Shown piece by piece: positions 6,150 through 10,598 of a stretch of 10,598 nucleotides of DNA (positions are counted from its first letter, which is position 1; every line of letters begins with the position of its first letter). Source of the stretch: an uncultured Peptococcaceae bacterium (lineage in GTDB: Bacteria; Bacillota; Peptococcia; Peptococcales; Peptococcaceae); NCBI GenBank assembly GCA_900552455.1, contig URZX01000052.1:1-10598 (forward strand). The letters run 5' to 3'. The translations under genes and the position numbers were made by a program. Under the pieces are notes generated by a model. It did no database searches. It saw only the letters and a list, made by a program, of their open reading frames with translations, and was not told the DNA's origin.

Positions 6150-6968
6150 ATGGCGAAAAAAGAACGACTCGACGTGCTCGTCGTGCAGCAGGGACTCGCT
6201 GACACCCGCGAAAAAGCACAGAAATACATCATGGCCGGTATGGTCCTCGTCAACGATCAGAAAATGGACAAGGCCGGCACCAAAGTGCCGACAGACGCAG
6301 TGCTGCGCCTCGTCGGCGAACCGCTGCCCTACGCCAGCCGCGGCGGCTTCAAGCTTGCCGAAGCCTTCAAGCGCTTCCCGATCTCCATGCAGGACGCCGT
6401 CGTCGTCGATCTCGGCGCTTCCACCGGAGGATTCGTCGATTGTGCACTGCAAAACGGCGCCAAGCGCGTTTACGCCGTCGATGTTGGCTATGGCCAGCTC
6501 GCCTGGAAGCTGCGCACCGATCCGCGCGTCATCAACATGGAAAAGACCAACGCCCGCTTCCTCACGCCAGAGGATTTTCCTGAACTCATGGACTGGATGA
6601 CCACCGACGTCGCCTTCATTTCCCTCACGAAGATCCTGCCTGCTGCGTACAGCATTCTCAAGGAGAACGGCAGCGGCGTCGCGCTGATCAAGCCGCAGTT
6701 TGAAGCTGGCCGCGACAAGGTTGGCAAAAATGGCGTCGTGCGCGATCCCGCCGTGCACGAAGAGGTCATCCGCCGCATCCTCGATTTCAACGCCGAGCTC
6801 GGCTTCAAGACCCTCGGCGTCGTCCATTCACCGATCCAGGGACCACAGGGCAACATCGAATACCTTTACTGGTTTACCAAGGATCCTGACGCCGAGCCTG
6901 TGACAGTCGACGTACACGCTCTCGTCGAAAAAACCTTCGCCGATTTCGGCAAGCGGACCGACTCCTGA
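6150..6968 (+). CDS. tlyA: TlyA-family rRNA 2'-O-methyltransferase
   Basis: TlyA proteins methylate ribose 2'-hydroxyls in 16S and/or 23S rRNA using S-adenosylmethionine; the old haemolysin label comes from other activities reported for the family. The 272-residue protein begins with an S4 RNA-binding domain (about 4-60, RLDVLVVQQGLADTREKAQ). Next come the linker RGGFKL (64-69), the Rossmann methyltransferase motif VVDLGASTGGFVDC (85-98) and DVGYGQLAWKLR (111-122). The family K-D-K-E tetrad appears to be K68, D153, K181 and E237, each one less than the M. tuberculosis TlyA numbering, so the enzyme looks intact. AAGGA eight bases before the ATG is the ribosome site. The stop overlaps the next start by one base (TGATG). 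Which rRNA it targets is not visible; its length suits the two-subunit type. Confidence 0.93.
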   Translation: MAKKERLDVLVVQQGLADTREKAQKYIMAGMVLVNDQKMDKAGTKVPTDAVLRLVGEPLPYASRGGFKLAEAFKRFPISMQDAVVVDLGASTGGFVDCALQNGAKRVYAVDVGYGQLAWKLRTDPRVINMEKTNARFLTPEDFPELMDWMTTDVAFISLTKILPAAYSILKENGSGVALIKPQFEAGRDKVGKNGVVRDPAVHEEVIRRILDFNAELGFKTLGVVHSPIQGPQGNIEYLYWFTKDPDAEPVTVDVHALVEKTFADFGKRTDS

Positions 6969-7480
6969 TGGAAAAGCAGCTCATCTGGCTCGTCCTCGGC
7001 GTCGCCCTCGCGCTCCTCTTCGTCAGCTGGAGCCGCGACAAATGGACGCGCCACCAGCGCCGCGCCGTGGCCCGACGCGCTCAGAGCGGCGAAAACCGCG
7101 CCGAAAAGCTTCTCGCTCAGCGCGGCTACACCATCCTCGACGCCCAGGTGCGCCGTCCCGTTTTCATGAGCGTCGACGGCGAGCGCGTCGAAAGCTTCAT
7201 CAAGGCCGACTATCTCGTGCGCAAGGATGGGCGCGACTTTCTCGTCGAGGTGAAAACCGGCAAACAGGCCAACGTGCGCCTGCCAAATGTGCGCAGGCAG
7301 CTTTTTGAATACCAGAATATTTTCCAGACCGATGGAATTTTATTTATAGACATGAATAAATATGATATCATTGAAGTAGCGTTTGATGATCCAGCGACCA
7401 GCGCGCTGCCGCTCAAGTCCTTTCTCAGTGGACTGCTCGTCGGCGTGCTCCTCGTTGTGTTCATCTATTCCTACCAATGA
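6968..7480 (+). CDS. Membrane protein with PD-(D/E)XK nuclease-like core
   Basis: I do not recognise a named family. The 170-residue protein has two hydrophobic segments: residues 5-20 (LIWLVLGVALALLFVS) at the N-terminus and 152-167 (FLSGLLVGVLLVVFIY) at the C-terminus. Between them is a charged domain. It contains GENRAEKLLAQRGY (41-54), ADYLVRKDGRDFLVEVKTGK (80-99) and a YQNIFQTDGILFID strand. The pattern E42...D81...E94-V-K96 matches the D-x(n)-E-x-K core of PD-(D/E)XK nucleases, as in YraN-like or restriction-endonuclease-like folds. Both termini in the membrane would hold this core on one face, probably cytoplasmic because of the positively charged flank RDKWTRHQRR. The start overlaps the tlyA stop by one base. 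Bases 7307-7392 fall to about 30% G+C (26 of 86), unlike the surroundings. Nuclease activity is an inference; it may be a degenerate, structural version. Confidence 0.75.
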   Translation: MEKQLIWLVLGVALALLFVSWSRDKWTRHQRRAVARRAQSGENRAEKLLAQRGYTILDAQVRRPVFMSVDGERVESFIKADYLVRKDGRDFLVEVKTGKQANVRLPNVRRQLFEYQNIFQTDGILFIDMNKYDIIEVAFDDPATSALPLKSFLSGLLVGVLLVVFIYSYQ

Positions 7481-7482
7481 CG

Positions 7483-7488
7483 AAGGAG
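7483..7488 (+). promoter_or_regulatory. Ribosome binding site that sets the nadK start
   Basis: AAGGAG lies eight bases before ATG 7497 and five before the in-frame GTG 7494. ATG 7497 is preferred; the two choices differ by one residue. The ATG at 7492 is out of frame. Confidence 0.6.
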
Positions 7489-7496
7489 ACAATGTG

Positions 7497-8384
7497 ATGC
7501 ATCAGGCTGTAGGCATGTATTATAATATCAAACGGGAGGACACCTGCGCCATCGCGCAGTATGTCGCCGGGCTTTTCCAGGCGCGTCAGGTCGACGTGTT
7601 TGCCGGCGACCAGCTGCAGGCACAGCGCGCTGGGATTCCCTATCTGCCAAGGCCGGAGTTTCTTGAGCGTATCACCCTCATGGTCGTCATCGGCGGTGAC
7701 GGCACTTTCTTGCGCGCAGCGACCATCGTGCGCAACGCCCAGATCCCGCTGATCGGCATCAACCAGGGCACCCTCGGCTTTCTCGCAGAGCTGGAGGTGG
7801 AGGAGTTCGAAGAAAAGCTCGAGCAGCTCATCGCCGGCAACTATCGCACAGAAGCGCGCATGACCATCTGCGGCGAGCTCTACCGCGACGGCGCGCGCAT
7901 CTGCCAGACCGTCGGCTTAAACGACGTCACCATCAACCGCGATCCCGTCGAAAACACCCTCGAGCTCGACGTCTACCTCGAAGAACAGCTCGTTGACAGC
8001 TACCAGGCCGACGGCATCATCATCGCCACGCCGACTGGCTCCACCGGCTATTCCCTTTCTGCCGGCGGACCGCTCATCTATCCCGGCACAGAATGTCTCA
8101 TCGTCAATCCGATCTGCGCCCACGTGCTCGGCACCAACGCCATCATCGTGCCAGCCGCCGGCGGCATCGAGATCCATCTCACGCGCTCCAGCAAAGACGC
8201 CTACCTGCTCACAGACGGGCGCTACGCCACCCATCTCAGGCAGGGAGACACTGTGCGCGTGTACAAGGCAGAAACGCCGACGCGCATCGTCCAGCTCGAA
8301 AAGCACCAGTTCTTCGAGACCGTGCGCAACAAACTCTTAGACCGCAATTATCGCCGAATGCATCATAGAGGGGGATCAGAATGA
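7497..8384 (+). CDS. nadK: NAD kinase
   Basis: NadK phosphorylates NAD at the adenosine 2'-hydroxyl to make NADP, using ATP or polyphosphate. The 295-residue cytosolic protein has the diagnostic VVIGGDGTFLRAA (63-75), then IGINQGTLGFLAEL (86-99), GLNDVTINRD (140-149) with the NAD-binding N/D pair, and the glycine-rich YQADGIIIATPTGSTGYSLSAGGP (169-192; split here at ATPTGSTGYS), PICAHVL (205-211) and a C-terminal strand region. All expected signatures are present. It is separated from the upstream membrane protein by 16 bases and overlaps argR by ATGA (8381-8384). In B. subtilis nadK is not in this cluster, so its placement between tlyA and argR is a feature of this lineage; similar placement is, to my knowledge, seen in other anaerobic Bacillota. 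Confidence 0.95.
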   Translation: MHQAVGMYYNIKREDTCAIAQYVAGLFQARQVDVFAGDQLQAQRAGIPYLPRPEFLERITLMVVIGGDGTFLRAATIVRNAQIPLIGINQGTLGFLAELEVEEFEEKLEQLIAGNYRTEARMTICGELYRDGARICQTVGLNDVTINRDPVENTLELDVYLEEQLVDSYQADGIIIATPTGSTGYSLSAGGPLIYPGTECLIVNPICAHVLGTNAIIVPAAGGIEIHLTRSSKDAYLLTDGRYATHLRQGDTVRVYKAETPTRIVQLEKHQFFETVRNKLLDRNYRRMHHRGGSE

Positions 8385-8830
8385 AAAACAGAAGACAACG
8401 CCGCATCCTCGAGATCGTATCCAACGAGACCATCGGCACCCAGAAGGAACTCGCCGAGCGTCTGCAGCAGGAAGGCTTTGAGACCACTCAGGCCACCATT
8501 TCCCGCGATATCAAGGAGCTCCTGCTCGTTAAGGTCAATATCGGCGGCGACCGATATAAATACGTCATCGCGCAGGAAACGCCAGTGACCGACGCCAAGC
8601 TGCGCATGGTGCTGCGGGAATTTATCCTCAGTTACGATTACAGCGAAAATTTGCTGATCTTGAACACTGCGCCCGGTAACGCCAACACCGTCGCCTCCGC
8701 CATCGACCGCGCCCGCTGGCCGCAGGTCATCGGCACACTCGCCGGAGATGACACCGTCATGCTCGTCATCAAGCCAAAGGAAGCAGTGCAGGAAGTTGTT
8801 GAGAAAATAGAAGACTATACATCCAGATAG
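8381..8830 (+). CDS. argR: Arginine repressor ArgR/AhrC
   Basis: ArgR is a hexameric, arginine-responsive DNA-binding protein that represses arginine biosynthesis and, in Bacillota, activates arginine catabolism. The 149-residue protein has an N-terminal winged helix: RRQRRILEIVSNETIGTQKE, then TQATISRDIKELLLVKV (36-52) as the recognition region. The C-terminal arginine-binding and oligomerisation domain shows NTAPGNANTVASAID (94-108) and GTLAGDDTVMLV (118-129), where the paired aspartates bind arginine. GAGGGGG six bases before the ATG is the ribosome site. It overlaps nadK by four bases and ends eleven bases before recN, the order usual in Bacillota. I found no convincing ARG box near the operon promoter, so autoregulation is not supported here. 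Confidence 0.95.
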   Translation: MKNRRQRRILEIVSNETIGTQKELAERLQQEGFETTQATISRDIKELLLVKVNIGGDRYKYVIAQETPVTDAKLRMVLREFILSYDYSENLLILNTAPGNANTVASAIDRARWPQVIGTLAGDDTVMLVIKPKEAVQEVVEKIEDYTSR

Positions 8831-8841
8831 GAGGGATCGAC

Positions 8842-10512
8842 ATGCTGGCACGACTTACCGTAGATAATTTCGCGCTCTTAAAGCATGTCGATCTGTCGTT
8901 CGACAGCCGTTTCAACGTGCTCACCGGCGAGACCGGCGCCGGCAAATCCATCATCATCGACGCCGTCAAGCTCGTCCTCGGCGAACGCGCCAACATCGCA
9001 GACATCCGCGTTGGCGAAGACCACGCCCTCGTCGAAGCCGTCTTCGTCATGGCAGAAGGGCACAGCGCTTTTCAAACGCTGGACGACCTCGGTCTCGAGC
9101 ATGACGGACAGACCATCGTGCTCACCCGTCAGATCCGCTCAAATGGCAAAAATATCTGCCGCGTCAATCGTCAGATCGTCACCTTGAGCCAGTTCAAATC
9201 CATCTGCGCCCAGCTCATCAGCATCTATGGCCAGCACGATTACGACGAGCTTGGCGATCCCGCCACACGTCTCGCGCTGTTGGACGCCATGGGCGACGCT
9301 GCCCATCAGGATCTGCGCGCGCAGGTCGTCACCGCTTACGCTCAGGCGCAGCAGAGCGGCCGCGCCCTCAAGCGCGCTCTGCGCCAGCAGGCCAAGCTTG
9401 AGCAGGAGCTCAGCGCCCTCGAGGAACGCGTCGAAGAACTCGCGCCCCTCGAGCTCAAAAAAGGCGAGGAAGAAGAGCTCGCCCAGCGCTACAAGCAGGC
9501 TGCCCATTCGCAGGATCTCTACGATGCCGCCTACGCCGCCTCCGGCGCGCTCTACGACGCCCAGGGCAGCGTCCACGAAGTGCTCACCGACGCCCTTGAG
9601 CGTCTCAAAGCTGTCGCCCAGTACGACGAGCAGGTTAAAGCCTATGTGCGCGATCTCGAAAGCGTGCGCATCGTCATCGACGATACCGCCCGCGATCTTG
9701 AGCATTATCGCGAAGGCATCGATTTTGATCCAGCCACCCTTGAAGCCATGGACGCGCGTCTCGCACAGCTCGCCAAGCTGCGCCGCAAATATCAGATGGA
9801 CATCGACAGCCTCGTCGACGCGCTCACTGAATGGAAAGAAAAGATCGACCACTTCGCCGACATGGATGCCGACATCGCTGATCTTCGCAAAGCCTACGCC
9901 CACGATCGCGCTGAATACACCGCCCTCGCCGAAAAGCTCCACCAAAGCCGCCTTGCTCTCGGGGAAGCGTTCAGCCAGCGCCTCATCGCAGAGCTCGCTG
10001 ACATGGCCATGGAAGCCGTGCGCTTCGACGTACAGTTCGAGCGTTTCGCCGGCGACGCCTCCGGCACCGACACCTGTCTGTTCATGATCGCGCCAAACCC
10101 TGGCATGCCGCTGCGTCCGCTTTACGACATCGCCTCCGGCGGGGAAATGAGCCGCATCATGCTCGCCATCAAAACCATCCTCAGCGGCGCCGGCGGCATC
10201 GAAACCCTCATCTTCGACGAGATCGACACCGGCATCGGCGGACTCGTGCTCACCACCGTTGCCGATAAGCTCGAAGCCCTCGGTCAGCACGAGCAGGTCA
10301 TCTGCGTCACCCACGCGCCAAGCATCGCTGCCCGCGGCGACCGCAATTTCTTCATCGAAAAACAGGCGGTGAACGATCTCACCGAAACCCACGTTGCCTT
10401 GCTCGATAGCGAGGACGCGCTCGTTCGCGAGATCGCCCGCATGAGTGGCGGTACCGACCCGTGGCAGCTCGAAGCAGCTGCGCGCCTGCGCGCACAGAAG
10501 CATTTTCATTAA
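8842..10512 (+). CDS. recN: DNA repair protein RecN
   Basis: RecN is an SMC-like ATPase recruited early to DNA double-strand breaks, where it tethers ends and helps RecA-dependent repair. The 556-residue protein is full length. The N-terminal ATPase half has VDNFALLKHVDLSF and Walker A GETGAGKS (29-36), followed by IIIDAVKLVLGERA. A conserved VNRQIVTLSQFKSI and ISIYGQHDYDEL segment precedes a long helical coiled coil (about 150-400). The C-terminal half holds the ABC signature ASGGEMSRIMLAIKTIL (431-447), Walker B TLIFDEIDTGIGG (455-467) and the switch VICVTHAPSIAARGD. AGGAGGG (8829-8835), overlapping the argR stop codon, lies six bases before the ATG. It is the last gene of the operon, and hairpins follow the stop codon. 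No LexA/SOS box is visible upstream. Confidence 0.96.
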   Translation: MLARLTVDNFALLKHVDLSFDSRFNVLTGETGAGKSIIIDAVKLVLGERANIADIRVGEDHALVEAVFVMAEGHSAFQTLDDLGLEHDGQTIVLTRQIRSNGKNICRVNRQIVTLSQFKSICAQLISIYGQHDYDELGDPATRLALLDAMGDAAHQDLRAQVVTAYAQAQQSGRALKRALRQQAKLEQELSALEERVEELAPLELKKGEEEELAQRYKQAAHSQDLYDAAYAASGALYDAQGSVHEVLTDALERLKAVAQYDEQVKAYVRDLESVRIVIDDTARDLEHYREGIDFDPATLEAMDARLAQLAKLRRKYQMDIDSLVDALTEWKEKIDHFADMDADIADLRKAYAHDRAEYTALAEKLHQSRLALGEAFSQRLIAELADMAMEAVRFDVQFERFAGDASGTDTCLFMIAPNPGMPLRPLYDIASGGEMSRIMLAIKTILSGAGGIETLIFDEIDTGIGGLVLTTVADKLEALGQHEQVICVTHAPSIAARGDRNFFIEKQAVNDLTETHVALLDSEDALVREIARMSGGTDPWQLEAAARLRAQKHFH

Positions 10513-10519
10513 AACCACC

Positions 10520-10544
10520 ATCGCTCATCCCTCGGGTGAGCGAT
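10520..10544. terminator. Hairpin just after recN, locus-specific partner of the right repeat
   Basis: ATCGCTCATC (10520-10529) pairs with GGTGAGCGAT (10535-10544), ten pairs with one G-T wobble, around a five-base loop. On the + strand no T-run follows directly, so on its own it would be a weak recN terminator. On the - strand it is followed by GGTGG and then TTTT, more like a terminator for transcripts entering from the right. Confidence 0.55.
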
Positions 10545-10598
10545 TCAGCTTGTCGAAAAAGGTCACCAATCGGCTGCCTTTTTCTCGTCATATCACCC
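10545..10598 (-). repeat. Terminal 54-bp repeat, right copy (inverted)
   Basis: This is the exact reverse complement of positions 1-54. In its own direction (reading the - strand) it runs into the hairpin at 10520-10544, as the left copy runs into the hairpin at 55-74. The two hairpins differ completely in sequence, so only the 54-base module is constant. It reaches the last base of the window. Confidence 0.9.
10555..10584. terminator. A5/T5 hairpin in right repeat, likely recN terminator
   Basis: This is the right copy of the 15-44 hairpin. On the + strand G10555 and A10556-10560 pair with T10579-10583 and C10584. Inside, GGT (10561-10563) pairs with GCC (10576-10578, one wobble) and CC (10566-10567) with GG (10572-10573), with a two-base mismatch between. 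The T-run follows the core, so transcripts leaving recN could end here. It is a moderate candidate because of the internal mismatch. Confidence 0.45.

Noticed and set aside
1879..6253. Long open frames on the - strand opposite xseA, ispA and dxs
   Set aside because: They are antisense to genes with full sets of family motifs, show low-complexity H/R/D/V-rich composition typical of high-GC shadow frames, and have no ribosome sites or recognisable domains.
9139..10521. Long open frame on the - strand opposite recN
   Set aside because: It mirrors the recN coding frame, has biased composition, and resembles no protein I know; recN itself is certain.
1..10598. The 54-bp inverted repeats as ends of a transposon or integrated element
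   Set aside because: No transposase, integrase or cargo-type genes lie between them, and the interior is a conserved housekeeping operon. The repeats also contain terminator-like hairpins rather than typical transposon ends.
1..10598. CRISPR array, tRNA, rRNA or insertion sequence
   Set aside because: I saw no regularly spaced repeats, no cloverleaf-like segments and no transposase motifs; the intergenic space is limited to 1-103, 686-1012 and 10513-10598.

Overview
The window reads as a 10.6 kb piece of a Bacillota chromosome, probably a complete assembly contig from an anaerobic Clostridia or Negativicutes bacterium. The gene order is close to that of the Bacillus subtilis yqhY-nusB-(folD)-xseA-xseB-ispA-dxs-tlyA-argR/ahrC-recN cluster. 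The ribosome binding sites are AGGAGG-like, the promoter is sigma-A-like, and isoprenoid precursors come from the MEP (DXS) pathway. The genus cannot be fixed from the sequence alone. No sporulation gene is visible, but the window ends just after recN, where spoIVB/spo0A would follow in spore formers.

Layout. Positions 1-54 and 10545-10598 are a perfect 54-bp inverted repeat lying exactly at the two ends. Each copy is followed inward by a locus-specific hairpin. Positions 104-685 hold a lower-GC gene for a PBECR4-like protein (a barnase/EndoU/colicin/RelE-fold nuclease family associated with phages and toxins). It has one intrinsic terminator just upstream and another downstream. Positions 686-1012 are non-coding: an AT-rich palindromic stretch, a strong terminator, overlapping hairpins and an extended -10 promoter.

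From 1013 to 10512 ten genes lie head to tail on the + strand with overlaps or very short gaps, and appear to form one transcription unit: an Asp23-family protein (yqhY), nusB, xseA, xseB, ispA, dxs, tlyA, an unnamed membrane protein with a PD-(D/E)XK nuclease-like core, nadK, argR and recN (the unnamed gene brings the total to eleven). The functions are housekeeping: rRNA transcription and modification (NusB, TlyA), DNA repair (exonuclease VII, RecN), isoprenoid precursors (DXS, IspA), NADP supply (NadK, which could feed the NADPH-dependent step after DXS), arginine control (ArgR) and envelope or lipid homeostasis (Asp23 family).

The points that stand out are the terminal repeat with its constant-module-plus-hairpin design, the terminator-insulated PBECR4 gene, the membrane-anchored nuclease-like protein inside a housekeeping operon, and a reversal of G/C strand bias near 3.4 kb although all genes keep the same orientation. 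I found no CRISPR array, tRNA, rRNA, insertion sequence or clear phage module, and no convincing new multi-gene system.
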